Shown: positions 14,533 through 22,913 of the stretch, in pieces | How the letters are laid out: each line of letters starts with the position of its first letter | Numbering within the stretch: the stretch's first letter is position 1 | From: Terriglobus roseus | GTDB taxonomy: Bacteria > Acidobacteriota > Terriglobia > Terriglobales > Acidobacteriaceae | Length of the DNA stretch: 64,000 nucleotides | Reading direction: 5' to 3' | Assembly (NCBI RefSeq): GCF_900105625.1 | Contig: NZ_FNSD01000002.1 | Span: 1-64,000, forward strand | Notes under the pieces: generated by a model | Seen by the model: only the letters and a program-made list of their open reading frames with translations | The model's database searches: none | What the model was told of the DNA's origin: nothing | Position numbers and translations under genes: made by a program

Positions 14533-14946
14533 TCAGGCGGATTTTGTCGCTTGGTGCGCCCGTAAGAAACCTTGCTCGATGAGGTTCCGGCTCCAGGTCT
14601 CGGAGAATGCGCGTTGCTCTCGGATCATCCTCGCGCAGATGATTTTGGTGTCTTCATCAATGGCATTCTGCTCAAATCCGGCGTAGTCATTTCGGAAGTA
14701 GTAGGGATGTGCCTCTTTGAGGCGGTCGCCTTCGATCTCAAGCTCGAAGCACATTTCGGGGTCACGCATCAGGTCGCCATTCTGCTCGCCGTAGTGACAG
14801 ATGGAGAGGGCGGGGAGGCCGCGAGGCCCTAGCCCGATATTCTCGACAGTCAAAGCCATGTAAGGCTCATTGACAATCTTGACGGCGGTTCCGGTGCGAT
14901 TGAGTAGCGCGGGTTCGAGCGTGGTTAGGTGCGTAAGAAAAAGCAT
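14533..14946 (-). CDS. Plasmid hypothetical protein (DUF6908-like)
   Basis: ATG 14946 has an excellent GGAGG five nt upstream; an in-frame start at 14985 would fall in the structured element and is rejected. The 137-residue protein has the segment ALSICHYGEQNGDLMRDPEM and an acidic middle, which I associate with plasmid proteins of the DUF6908 type found near ardC; this is recognition only. No catalytic motif or membrane segment is visible. It lies upstream of ssb, with duplicated element copy 2 at its 5' side, as copy 1 sits upstream of ardC. Confidence 0.65.
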   Translation of the reverse strand: MLFLTHLTTLEPALLNRTGTAVKIVNEPYMALTVENIGLGPRGLPALSICHYGEQNGDLMRDPEMCFELEIEGDRLKEAHPYYFRNDYAGFEQNAIDEDTKIICARMIREQRAFSETWSRNLIEQGFLRAHQATKSA

Positions 14947-14975
14947 TGTTGCCTCCGTTTTTTGCTTTTGCAGGT

Positions 14976-15176
14976 CGTGGAACACGGCATGTACCTACAT
15001 GCCGAACGCCTACGTGGCGAACGGCGGGGCGGCAAAGCGCAAGGGGAGGGGAATCACCCATCCTTGCAGCGGAAGCGAAGCTGAAGCGGAAAGGACGAGC
15101 GTAGCGAAGGTCTGCACAAGCGAAGCGCGGAAGACTGCGGGATACCCCTTGCGCTGCGCCAGGGCAGAGCCCTCAG
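14976..15176. ncRNA. Duplicated structured element, copy 2 (function unknown)
   Basis: This ~200-bp counterpart of 11741-11923 begins with CGGCATGTA-CC-TACATGCCG (14985-15004), which preserves the stem but changes both strands relative to copy 1. Shared blocks GGGGAGGGGAATCACCCATC, GGTCTGCACAAGCG and GCGCGGAAGACTGCGGG follow. The terminal stem seen in copy 1 is imperfect here (GCTGCGCC / GGCAGAGC). It ends 160 bp before the transposase stop codon; 15177-15337 shows no gene I can support. Confidence 0.5.
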
Positions 15177-15289
15177 CAAGGTTTGGTTTCCTTATTCGCG
15201 TGCATAGCACGCCTATTGAAAGAGTGGGCGTTGCGGGCAGGAACGAGACCGTTACGAAACTCAACAGAGATTGGAAATTGAAGAAGTGA

Positions 15290-16690
15290 TGCAGAGACTT
15301 TCGGTAACGAGAGCGCAAGTTTTGGGGCGAGATTCTGTTAGTCAGCCGCTAGCCGTGAGACCAAGCTGGCCGCGCCAAGAACTTTTGTGATGCGCTTGAG
15401 GTTATAGACCATCGTTGCGATGGCAATCTCACTTCGTGCTCCACTTAGCCCACGGACCAACAGGCGCGGATGCCCAAAAATCCGGTACTTGATCGTCGCG
15501 AATGGATGCTCCACCGTCTGGCGTCTGAGTCGCATGGACGCCGGAGTCATGCGTTGCTCCATACGATTCAAGGCGTCCTCATAGAGATGGCGTGCCAAAC
15601 CTCGTCGCGGAGCAAGGGTACATTGGGATTTCAATGAACACGGTCCGCAGTCTGCACTTGATGCTTTGTACATCGTGTAACGGTCTTTAAAGTTTGTATG
15701 CTTCCGTAGCAAACGCTTTTGTCCGGGACAGACATAGCTGTCTGACGCCGCGTCGTATTTGAAGTCTGTTCGGCCATAGAGAGTTCCATCGCCTTGATTG
15801 TTCACCGTGCGCATGACAGGGACAAAGGGCGTGATGCCCGCCTCCTCGCATTGAGCAATCTGTTCTCCGTTGGAGTACCCAGCATCGGCGACGACTTGGA
15901 GCGTGTCCACTTCAAGCGCGGCCTTTGCAGCATCAGCCATGGGTTTCAAGCTTCGAATATCAGAGGCATCAACGATCACTGAGTGAGCGACGATCAGAGC
16001 ATGCTCCGCATCCACTGCGGTTTGAACGTTATATGCGGGAAGCGCCATCTGCCGAACCAACATAAAATTGGCCTCAGGCTCGGGATGCTGTTTCAACTTC
16101 TCAAGGGCCTTCTGAACTGCAGAATCGTCGATCTCGGTCCGTTGTTCGTAATCTGCCTTTTGCATCTTGTCGAGATAACGCAGCAGTTCAACCCGCTCAC
16201 GAGTGGCATCAACGCTCGCGACAGCTCTGAACTTGGAACCGTCAATCGCAATCCATTCGCCACGAATCAATCCGCACTGTCGCGCGAAGTGAACGAGCTG
16301 CGCTCCGGCCGCCGTGATCGCCTCCCGGTGAAGACGGCGAAACTCTGAAATGCTCTTGTGGTCTGGGTACAAGCGACCAATCAGCCACATCAGTTCTACG
16401 TTTCTGCGACATTCCGCTTCGAGCCGACGGGAAGAACGGACTTGATTGAGATATCCATACAGATACAACTTCAGGAAATCCCGTGGGTCGTACCCTGGGC
16501 GGCCAGTGTCCGCCGCCTCCGACCTCTCGAATCCGAGCTGGGACATGGCTAGCCGACCGACAAAAGCATCGATGACACGGCACATATGATCGGGCGGCAC
16601 GAGGTCATCCAGCAAAACAGGAAAGAGCGTGCCCTGATGTCGTCCTTCTCCTTCTATATATGCCATCCGCGCGACCTCCTTACACGTGTT
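15290..16690 (-). mobile_element. IS1182-type insertion sequence (ends approximate)
   Basis: A complete transposase gene with little flanking DNA lies between the maintenance block and the arsenic cluster. I could not find convincing terminal inverted repeats or a target duplication by eye, so both ends are estimates. On the right it abuts the acr3 stop codon at 16689-16691, and the transposase ribosome-binding site lies only a few bases away. Confidence 0.6.
15338..16666 (-). CDS. IS1182-family transposase
   Basis: The 442-residue DDE transposase shows the N-terminal transposase domain (LLDDLVPPDHMCRVIDAFV, YDPRDFLKLYLYGYLN), then the catalytic Asp in IAIDGSKFRAV, the second Asp in VVADAGYSNGEQI and the Glu in VEHPFATIKYR. 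A Cys pattern (CGPCSLKSQC) typical of this group precedes the last motif. The length and all three acidic residues indicate an intact enzyme. AAGGAGGT lies 7 nt upstream of the ATG. Insertion next to acr3 suggests it brought or bounded the arsenic cluster. Confidence 0.9.
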   Translation of the reverse strand: MAYIEGEGRHQGTLFPVLLDDLVPPDHMCRVIDAFVGRLAMSQLGFERSEAADTGRPGYDPRDFLKLYLYGYLNQVRSSRRLEAECRRNVELMWLIGRLYPDHKSISEFRRLHREAITAAGAQLVHFARQCGLIRGEWIAIDGSKFRAVASVDATRERVELLRYLDKMQKADYEQRTEIDDSAVQKALEKLKQHPEPEANFMLVRQMALPAYNVQTAVDAEHALIVAHSVIVDASDIRSLKPMADAAKAALEVDTLQVVADAGYSNGEQIAQCEEAGITPFVPVMRTVNNQGDGTLYGRTDFKYDAASDSYVCPGQKRLLRKHTNFKDRYTMYKASSADCGPCSLKSQCTLAPRRGLARHLYEDALNRMEQRMTPASMRLRRQTVEHPFATIKYRIFGHPRLLVRGLSGARSEIAIATMVYNLKRITKVLGAASLVSRLAAD

Positions 16691-17765
16691 ATTCCCAAGT
16701 CAAGCGATCCCGGAGCCAGTAGGCCACGTTCACCAATCCGATGAGCGCAGGGACTTCGATCAGTGGCCCCACCACGCCGACAAATGCTTCACCGGAATTC
16801 AGTCCGAACACTGCGACTGCCACCGCGATCGCGAGTTCGAAGTTGTTCCCTGCGGCAGTGAAGGAAAGCGTCGCGGACTGTGCGTAGTTTGCTCCAAGGC
16901 GGCGCCCCATCAGGAAGCTGACCAGGAACATCACCAAGAAATAGATCACCAACGGAATCGCAATCTTAATAACGTCGAAGGGCAGCCTAACAATCAGATC
17001 ACCCTTGAGAGAAAACATGACCAGGATCGTGAAGAGCAACGCAGCGAGTGTAAACGGGCTGATCAGCGGAACAAAGCGAGTGGTGTACCATTCGTCCCCT
17101 TTGGCTCGAAGCAGTAAGTAACGAGCAACAAAACCGGCTGCGAAGGGCACGCCCAGATAAAGCCCGACGCTTTGGGCGATCTGCGCAATGCCGACATGCA
17201 CGACGCTGCCTTGAAGACCAAACCATCGCGGTGCGATCGTCAGAAACACCCAAGCGTAGACACTATAGAAGAGCACCTGGAAGACGCTGTTGATGGCAAC
17301 GAGACCAGCAACGTAGTCGGTGTCACCCTCAGCAAGTTCGTTCCATACCAGCACCATGGCAATACAGCGAGCGATACCGATGAGGATCAGCCCGCGCATA
17401 TACGCGGGTTCGTTCCGAAGGAACAGTAAGGCAAGCACGAACATCAGAACCGGCCCAATCAGCCAGTTCTGCAGGAGCGACAAGCCCAGCACGCGACGAT
17501 TCCGAAAGACCTCACCCAACTTGTCGTAACGCACCTTCGCCAGTGGAGGGAACATCATCACAATGAGTCCAATGGCGATGGGAACGTTCGTCATTCCGAA
17601 TTGGAAGTGGTAGATGAAACCAGCGAAACCGGGAACGAAGTGCCCGATGCTGATTCCTACTGCCATTGCAAGGAAGATCCAGAGCGTCAGGTAACGATCT
17701 AGGAAAGACAGGCGCTTCCTTTGAACAGGTCTACAGCTGCGTCCTTGCGTTGGAGTCGGCGTCAT
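16689..17765 (-). CDS. acr3: ACR3-family arsenite efflux permease, copy 1
   Basis: The 358-residue protein has about ten transmembrane segments and ACR3 hallmarks, including [19 protein letters not shown] with the conserved Cys, [17 protein letters not shown] and [15 protein letters not shown]. It exports As(III) using the proton motive force. Compared with copy 2 (49711-50832), the C-terminus is about 15 residues shorter and differs (RDRLTWE), right where the insertion sequence abuts, so the natural end may have been replaced. The start overlaps arsR by 4 bp, forming an arsR-acr3 operon. Confidence 0.93.
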   Translation of the reverse strand: MTPTPTQGRSCRPVQRKRLSFLDRYLTLWIFLAMAVGISIGHFVPGFAGFIYHFQFGMTNVPIAIGLIVMMFPPLAKVRYDKLGEVFRNRRVLGLSLLQNWLIGPVLMFVLALLFLRNEPAYMRGLILIGIARCIAMVLVWNELAEGDTDYVAGLVAINSVFQVLFYSVYAWVFLTIAPRWFGLQGSVVHVGIAQIAQSVGLYLGVPFAAGFVARYLLLRAKGDEWYTTRFVPLISPFTLAALLFTILVMFSLKGDLIVRLPFDVIKIAIPLVIYFLVMFLVSFLMGRRLGANYAQSATLSFTAAGNNFELAIAVAVAVFGLNSGEAFVGVVGPLIEVPALIGLVNVAYWLRDRLTWE

Positions 17766-18172
17766 GAGCGCACATCACAGCAGACTTCTGACACAGCCAT
17801 TGGCAGCGGCGCACCTTCAAGGGAATATCGAGCTGGGGAATAACAAGCCTTGCTAAGACGGCTCCGATCGCTCTGCATGGCTTTATCGTTCTTCAACGAG
17901 TGGAGTGTCTGACGGAGAATATGAGCAGCGCCGATGTGCGGGGGAACCTCGATGCGATAGTGCATCCATTTGCCTTCACGCCGCGCCGAAACAATACCAG
18001 CGCTCCGCAGGTACGCGAGGTGGCGAGATATCTTCGGCTGAGGCGCGTCCAGAATCTCCACGAAGTAGCAAACGCAGACTTCCTGCTCTCCCATAAGGTT
18101 CAGAAGTCGAAGGCGCGTCCTGTCGCCTAAGGCTTGGAAGAAGCGCGGCAAATCAAACTGTGTGCGGGGCAT
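17762..18172 (-). CDS. arsR: ArsR-family arsenite-responsive repressor, copy 1
   Basis: The 136-residue winged-helix protein (LFQ-type core [21 protein letters not shown]) has the As(III)-sensing cysteines in [11 protein letters not shown]. The DNA-recognition helix region is [18 protein letters not shown], and extra C-terminal cysteines (SEVCCDVRS) are present. It represses its operon until As(III) binds. It is divergent from arsM across a 74-bp promoter region. Confidence 0.92.
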   Translation of the reverse strand: MPRTQFDLPRFFQALGDRTRLRLLNLMGEQEVCVCYFVEILDAPQPKISRHLAYLRSAGIVSARREGKWMHYRIEVPPHIGAAHILRQTLHSLKNDKAMQSDRSRLSKACYSPARYSLEGAPLPMAVSEVCCDVRS

Positions 18173-18188
18173 GTATTACAGATATGTT

Positions 18189-18217
18189 TTGACGCATGCG
18201 TATGCAAGAGATACATT
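18189..18217 (+). promoter_or_regulatory. arsM1 promoter with ArsR operator candidate
   Basis: TTGACG (18189-18194), a 17-bp spacer and TACATT (18212-18217) face arsM. The palindrome ACGCATGCGT overlaps the -35 region and is a candidate ArsR site for both divergent genes. The second cluster has the same TTGACG-ATGC layout at 49252-49280. Confidence 0.55.
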
Positions 18218-18246
18218 TGCCTAAACGATTATGTTTGAGGTGAAGA

Positions 18247-19146
18247 ATGGCGGACATCCTGGAATCGGTTCGATCAAAATATGGCGCGGTCGCAGAGAGC
18301 ACCCTTTCAACAAAGCATGAGGGAGTCTAGGCAGTTGCCGAAGCGTTCGGCTACTCGGCAGAAGAACTGACATCGATCCCGCCTGAGGCAAATATGGGCT
18401 TGTCTTGCGGCAATCCGACGGCAACTGCTCATCTCCGGAACGGTGAAGTCGTCGTGGATGTTGGTTCCGGTGGTGGGCTGGATGTCTTCCTTGCTGCAAC
18501 GAAGGTTGGGCCGGAAGGTCGAGCCATCGGCATCGATATGACTCCGGCTATGATTGAGCGCGCACGGGCCAACGCTGTGTCAGGTGGTTTCACGAATGTT
18601 GAGTTCTATCTAGCGATGATCGACAACATCCCGCTGGCTGATGCCTCCGTTGATTGCGTGATTTCCAATTGCGTGCTGAATCTCGCTCCTGACAAGCCTG
18701 CGGTCTTTCGAGAAATTGCACGCATCTTGAAGCCGGGTGGCCGCCTCGCTGCTAGCGACATCGCTCTGAAGGGTGAACTACCCGAAGCGGTTGCGCGCAG
18801 CATGGCTGCCTACGTGGGGTGCATCGCAGGAGCGATCCGTATTGAGGACTACCGAAGAGGGTTGCTCGACGCTGGCTTTAGCCATGTCGAGATCGTCGAC
18901 AGCGGCAGCGACCTTAACGCCTACGCCAAAGTTGAGAATCAATCTGGGTGTTGTTCGCCTGCCATGGATGAAACCACGTGTTGCTCGCCTGCGGCTTCAG
19001 ACCCAACGTTGCACGCAGAACTGTCCGAACTCCTCAGCCAATACGACGTGAACACGGCTGCGGCAAGTGTGAAGGTCTATGCACTCAAGCCGGGTGGAAG
19101 TGTGGGCACGGCCACCGCGCCTTGCTGCCCACCGGGATGCTGCTGA
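18247..19146 (+). pseudogene. arsM: arsM (arsenite methyltransferase) interrupted by an amber codon
   Basis: The frame from ATG 18247 reads [19 protein letters not shown]..., aligned with the intact copy at 48338-49225, but codon 28 (18328-18330) is TAG where neighbours suggest Lys or a similar residue. Downstream the frame is intact for 271 codons: SAM site [13 protein letters not shown], Cys in MGLSCGNP and YVGCIAGA, and a CCSP-rich tail. Translation might restart at ATG 18394, giving 250 residues without the first 49. ArsM methylates As(III) to volatile or less toxic forms. Either a recent nonsense mutation or a sequencing error explains it. Confidence 0.85.
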
Positions 19147-19162
19147 TCGCAACAGAGGAGAG

Positions 19163-19564
19163 ATGATGATCAAGGTGATCTTTGCTTGTGTTCACAATGC
19201 AGGACGGTCGCAGATGGCAGCTGCGTTCTTCAATCAGCTCGTAGATTCACGCAAGGCAGTTGGACTATCGGCGGGAACTGAACCTGGCAAACACGTGCAT
19301 CCTGAGGTGCAAGCAGTCATGTCGGAAGTCGGCATCGACCTCAGCACTGCACGACCTCAGAAGCTGACTGAGGAACTGGCGAAGGATGCGCAGCTTCTGA
19401 TTACGATGGGCTGCGGGGACAAATGCCGCTATGTGCCTGGACTTCGTCGAGATGACTGGCCACTTCGCGATCCGAAGGGATTGCCCCTCCAAGAGGTTCG
19501 AAGAATCCGGGATGAAGTAAAGGCCAGAGTGGAAGACCTTGTGTCTTCGCGAGCTCTGGCCTAG
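19163..19564 (+). CDS. arsC: Arsenate reductase, low-molecular-weight phosphatase type, copy 1
   Basis: I start at ATG 19163, which has AGAGGAGAG upstream; longer frames read into arsM. The 133-residue product starts MMIKVIFACVHNAGRSQMAA with the P-loop C-x5-R (CVHNAGRS) of LMW phosphatase-like reductases, and has MGCGDKCRYVPGLRRDDWPL with further Cys. It reduces As(V) to As(III) for export or methylation. It is close to the paralogue at 46069-46470. It forms an operon with the broken arsM. Confidence 0.9.
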   Translation: MMIKVIFACVHNAGRSQMAAAFFNQLVDSRKAVGLSAGTEPGKHVHPEVQAVMSEVGIDLSTARPQKLTEELAKDAQLLITMGCGDKCRYVPGLRRDDWPLRDPKGLPLQEVRRIRDEVKARVEDLVSSRALA

Positions 19565-19581
19565 CCCGCTTCAAGGAGTGC

Positions 19582-20289
19582 TTAGTTGCCCTGCATCTGC
19601 ATCTGGTGCGTCTTGTAGTCTTCTTCCACGCTCATGCGGCGAATCACCGTTAGACCATCCGAACCTAGCAGGAAGGTTGTGCCTGTGTCGTTGTTCGTGA
19701 CGTGGTGTTTGACGGCTTTGACGGTCGTTAGAAGCGCCGGTTCAGATGGGACTGAGATATCGACGACCTGGTAGTCACGAGGCACTGCGCGGACATAGTT
19801 GTATGGCTCATCAATGCCGAGATAACCCGATTCTCCGAGAGCCTGGCTCTGGCCGGGATTGATTAACGCGTTGACCATGCGGAGGGTCGGCATCTTGCTC
19901 TTGCGCAGGTCAAGCACTCCTACGGTCCCACCCTGGCGGAATCGTACGAGTTCAGCGCGACCGTCGAGCGGTCTGACGAAATCGAACGCGCCCCGGTCTT
20001 CGAGAGACTGTGTCGAGACCGCTTTGATACGCGCGGGATCGGTTACGTCGAACACTACCAGTCTCTTTCCATCGAGTTGTTCCACGTAGAGGAAGGTGCT
20101 TCCAGCATCATCGGAGTGAAGGAATAGCGAGTTGCCACCTGCCTGTGCTTGCTCGGGCAAGCGGTTGGGGCTCTCGACGACCAGCTCCTTGTTGTGCGAC
20201 TGAATTTGAGCCTGTACTGGAAGTGCTGCCAGAGCAGCGAGCGCTGCTGCGATGCCGAAACGGGTAATGCTCTTTTCGATGAAGTTCAT
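19582..20289 (-). CDS. Secreted beta-propeller-like protein, unknown function
   Basis: The 235-residue protein has a Sec signal peptide (FGIAAALAALAALPVQAQ). Repeated strands such as LYVEQLDGKRLVVFDVTDPARI and YQVVDISVPSEPALLTTVKAVK resemble LVIVD-type propeller repeats, with DVTDP and DISVPSEP as repeat cores. It should be periplasmic or exported. It is convergent with arsC1, and its start faces the sulfur/respiration genes, so a role with the sulfite oxidase cluster is possible but unproven. Confidence 0.65.
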   Translation of the reverse strand: MNFIEKSITRFGIAAALAALAALPVQAQIQSHNKELVVESPNRLPEQAQAGGNSLFLHSDDAGSTFLYVEQLDGKRLVVFDVTDPARIKAVSTQSLEDRGAFDFVRPLDGRAELVRFRQGGTVGVLDLRKSKMPTLRMVNALINPGQSQALGESGYLGIDEPYNYVRAVPRDYQVVDISVPSEPALLTTVKAVKHHVTNNDTGTTFLLGSDGLTVIRRMSVEEDYKTHQMQMQGN

Positions 20290-20361
20290 TGAAGGACCTC
20301 TCTTTCATCACTGACTGTGCGCCTTGTCGTCGGGGCCAGTCCAAGAAGAAAAAGTGATGCT

Positions 20362-20384
20362 CGATAAGGCTACTTAGCTTATCG
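20362..20384. promoter_or_regulatory. ATAAG inverted repeat, candidate LysR-type operator
   Basis: CGATAAG and CTTATCG form a perfect 7-bp inverted repeat around a 9-bp spacer, about 85 bp upstream of the 20470 gene. A related ATAAG-5-CTTAT repeat lies upstream of yeiH at 29122-29136, and single ATAAGG motifs follow nearby. Binding by the island's LysR protein is inferred. Confidence 0.35.
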
Positions 20385-20469
20385 TCCATAAGGTTTTGCG
20401 ATTGGATTCGTGACTGATAAGGGCAGAAGCTGTTTCTAGCGGTAACGACTCCGCGAAAGGAGTACCACC

Positions 20470-20694
20470 ATGAACCTCAAGACACTCGAGAACGATCTCA
20501 GCAAGAATCTACAGACCACCGCTCACACATTCGCGCAGGATGCGAAGGCGGAAGGGAAGCATATCGCCGATCCGTCTCAGTGCGGTTCTATTGTGCAGCG
20601 TCACTTCGATGGCATTGCATTCGGCTTGATGGGATTTATCGGAGTGTTTCTCGTCGCTGCGGTTGTTGCCATCGCTGTGTATACCGTTCGCTAG
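20470..20694 (+). CDS. Small single-pass membrane protein, unknown function
   Basis: The 74-residue protein has an amphipathic, Thr/Ala-rich N-terminal half (LSKNLQTTAHTFAQDAKAEG) and a C-terminal transmembrane segment (GLMGFIGVFLVAAVVAIAVYTV). The start ATG follows GCGAAAGGAGTACCACC, a strong ribosome-binding site, which supports real expression. It opens a rightward run that leads to the sulfite oxidase. I do not recognise a family; a small respiratory subunit or envelope protein is possible. Confidence 0.65.
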   Translation: MNLKTLENDLSKNLQTTAHTFAQDAKAEGKHIADPSQCGSIVQRHFDGIAFGLMGFIGVFLVAAVVAIAVYTVR

Positions 20695-20721
20695 AGTGCA
20701 TCGAACAAAAGGAGGCTGAAC

Positions 20722-21126
20722 ATGGTGCAAGCAGAATCTCAAAATGCAGTTTGCTTTCGACTCTTGAAAGCCATCTCTGAGGTAGATGAAGAGACGATTC
20801 GTGCTCTCTGTGAGAACGATGTCCAGTTGCAGGTGCCTGGCGCACGCGACGTTGATTTGACAGCCGAGCGCAGTGGCGTCGGAGCATTCATTTCCTGGGC
20901 ATCCGATGTGCAGCGGCTGTGCGGAAAGACTACCTTCAATATCCATCGCTATTTCGAAAACGGATGTGAACTCATGGCTTCGGGCGCCATCCACATCCAG
21001 CGTCATCCCCGGACCTTCAGGTCGCCTTGCTCGATCCTGATCCGCTTTGAGGGCGGCAAGATTGGTTTCTTCCAGCTCCTTCTCGATACCTACGCTCTCG
21101 AGAAGTTTCGCGGGCAGATGGACTAG
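20722..21126 (+). CDS. NTF2/SnoaL-like fold protein
   Basis: The 134-residue protein has the cone-shaped NTF2-like pattern: an N-terminal helix (FRLLKAISEVDEETIRALCENDVQLQVPG), ISWASDVQRL, and paired strands near ELMASGAIHIQRHPRTFRSP and SILIRFEGGKIGFFQLLLDTYAL. Members bind or turn over small ligands and some are accessory proteins. AAAGGAGG lies upstream of the ATG. It sits between the small membrane protein and the sulfite oxidase on the same strand; its substrate cannot be told from sequence. Confidence 0.65.
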   Translation: MVQAESQNAVCFRLLKAISEVDEETIRALCENDVQLQVPGARDVDLTAERSGVGAFISWASDVQRLCGKTTFNIHRYFENGCELMASGAIHIQRHPRTFRSPCSILIRFEGGKIGFFQLLLDTYALEKFRGQMD

Positions 21127-21210
21127 GGCGAGTCATAAGAAGGAATGATTGGCCGGTAGCGTTCACGGCAACGTAACATTGCAACTTCGCAGGTAGCGTC
21201 GAGGAGTCCG

Positions 21211-22455
21211 ATGAACGAAGAAATCCAGGTAGCGCGACGGCGGCTTCTGAAGGCGATGCTCGCGACGGGTGCAACAACTGCGCTGGCAGGCTGCTCCTCG
21301 GGTTCGCTCTTCCGCCGGTTCACAGAGGCAGGTCTGCCCGACCACCTTGGCCAAGGGCCGGTAGATATGAGGCCGTGGGCGCGGTATCCCGAGAAGGCTG
21401 ACCTGATCATGCTCGCGGATCGGCCCCCGTTGCTTGAAACGCCCATGCATTACTTCAAGACGGACCTGACGCCGAACGACGCCTACTTTGTCCGCTGGCA
21501 TTACGCTGGGCTTCCCACGCATGTTGACCTGCGCACCTTCCGCCTCAATTTCATGGGAGCGGTCAAGACGCCGTTGCAGCTTTCGTTCCAGGATTTGCTT
21601 ACCAAGTTTGAGCCCGTCAGTGCCACGGTCTTCAGCCAATGCGCTGGCAACTCTCGTAGCTTCTTTCGTCCCCAGGTTCCGGGCGCGGAGTGGACAAATG
21701 GTGCGATGGGCAATGCCCACTATAAGGGCGTTCTCCTGCGCGATGTGTTGAAGATGGCTGGAGTACAGGGCAACGCCGTCGAAGCAAGCTTCCGTGGGTT
21801 GGATGAGCCGCCATTGCAAAGCTCTCCCCATTTCGAGAAGCCGCTCACCATCGATCATGCACTGCAGGGCGACGCGATGATCGCATATGAGATGAACGGC
21901 GCGCCCATGCCGATGTTGAACGGATTTCCGATCCGATTGGTCGTCCCGGGCTGGTTTGCTACCTACTGGGTGAAGGCGCTTTCTCAGATCACTTTGCGTA
22001 CGGAGCCGCTCGACAATTTCTGGGTGAAGACTGCTTATCGCATTCCGGTGACACCGGGCTTTACCGAAGACCCGAAGCATCCGACAGAGACGACAACTCC
22101 GCTAACGAACTATCCGACACGAGCGATCTTTGTCTCGCCGGAAGCGGGCGGCAAGCTTCATAAAGGCTCTCCGTGCATTGTCGAGGGAATCGCTGTGGAC
22201 GACGGGGCAGGCATCCGTCGCGTGGAAGTGTCTACGGATGGTGGCAGGACATGGGGTGATGCCCAGCTTGACGCTGTCATCGACAAGTATTCCTGGAGAC
22301 GCTGGAAGGCTCGGTGGACGCCAACAGAAACGGGCACGGCCACGCTGAAATGCAGAGCGACCAATGCAAATGGCGAGACACAGCCCGACTATGAGTGGAA
22401 CCATGGCGGCTATCGCCGCCGTGTCGTCGAATCGCTTGCCGTGGAGGTGGTGTAA
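21211..22455 (+). CDS. sorA: Sulfite dehydrogenase/oxidase molybdenum subunit (SorA-like)
   Basis: The 414-residue protein begins with an RRRLLKAMLATGATTALAGC leader that looks like a twin-arginine signal and lipobox. The oxidoreductase molybdopterin domain has the Mo-ligand Cys144 in FSQCAGNSRSFF, then NAHYKGVLLRDVLK and NGFPIRLVVPGWFA. A C-terminal Mo-co dimerisation Ig-like domain (IAVDDGAGIRRVEVSTDGG, WRRWKARWTPTETG) completes the SorA/sulfite oxidase layout. It should oxidise sulfite to sulfate in the periplasm and pass electrons to the cytochrome encoded next, which overlaps by one base. Substrate is inferred from family and neighbours. Confidence 0.85.
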   Translation: MNEEIQVARRRLLKAMLATGATTALAGCSSGSLFRRFTEAGLPDHLGQGPVDMRPWARYPEKADLIMLADRPPLLETPMHYFKTDLTPNDAYFVRWHYAGLPTHVDLRTFRLNFMGAVKTPLQLSFQDLLTKFEPVSATVFSQCAGNSRSFFRPQVPGAEWTNGAMGNAHYKGVLLRDVLKMAGVQGNAVEASFRGLDEPPLQSSPHFEKPLTIDHALQGDAMIAYEMNGAPMPMLNGFPIRLVVPGWFATYWVKALSQITLRTEPLDNFWVKTAYRIPVTPGFTEDPKHPTETTTPLTNYPTRAIFVSPEAGGKLHKGSPCIVEGIAVDDGAGIRRVEVSTDGGRTWGDAQLDAVIDKYSWRRWKARWTPTETGTATLKCRATNANGETQPDYEWNHGGYRRRVVESLAVEVV

Positions 22456-22883
22456 TGCAGACCTTTCGCGTTCTCGGCATCCTCGGCATCTTTGCGCTGC
22501 TCATCCTCGGCTATGCCTTTTGGGGCCGTTCTGGTCGGGAGGCTTCGCTACCGCCCGCGCCTGCAGCAAAGGCTATCCCTGTCTCGCAGCTCACCGAGTT
22601 GCAACCCGTAAAGGACATCCAGTTGGAGTATCACCAGCCGGATATGCCGGCGGGCCCAGGCCGCGAACAGTTCGTAACCCAGTGCGTTATCTGCCATTCG
22701 CCACGCTACGTCTTGAACCAGCCGATCTTCCCGCGGAAGACATGGACGACTGAGGTCGCGAAGATGGTCAAGGCGTACGGTGCTCCCATTACGCCTGAGG
22801 AGCAGAAGCCGATCGTCGATTATCTGGTGGCCTGGCACGGCAAGGAAGACCCGCCCGCAGCTCCGACACAGAACACAAAATAG
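22455..22883 (+). CDS. Membrane-anchored monohaem cytochrome c (SorB-like)
   Basis: Translation starts at ATG 22455, sharing its first base with the stop of the molybdoenzyme gene. The 142-residue protein has an N-terminal transmembrane anchor (VLGILGIFALLILGYAFWG) and one haem c site CVICH in FVTQCVICHSPRYV, with a likely Met ligand region near TTEVAKMVKAYG. This fits the electron-accepting c subunit of a sulfite dehydrogenase (SorB). Electrons would then reach the terminal oxidase encoded 30 bp downstream. Confidence 0.82.
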   Translation: MQTFRVLGILGIFALLILGYAFWGRSGREASLPPAPAAKAIPVSQLTELQPVKDIQLEYHQPDMPAGPGREQFVTQCVICHSPRYVLNQPIFPRKTWTTEVAKMVKAYGAPITPEEQKPIVDYLVAWHGKEDPPAAPTQNTK

Positions 22884-22913
22884 TTTGGCCAGCACCACGC
22901 AAGGACGGATGGC

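Noticed and set aside
15290-16690. Terminal inverted repeats of the insertion sequence
   Set aside because: No convincing matching ends were found near the transposase gene, so none are claimed.
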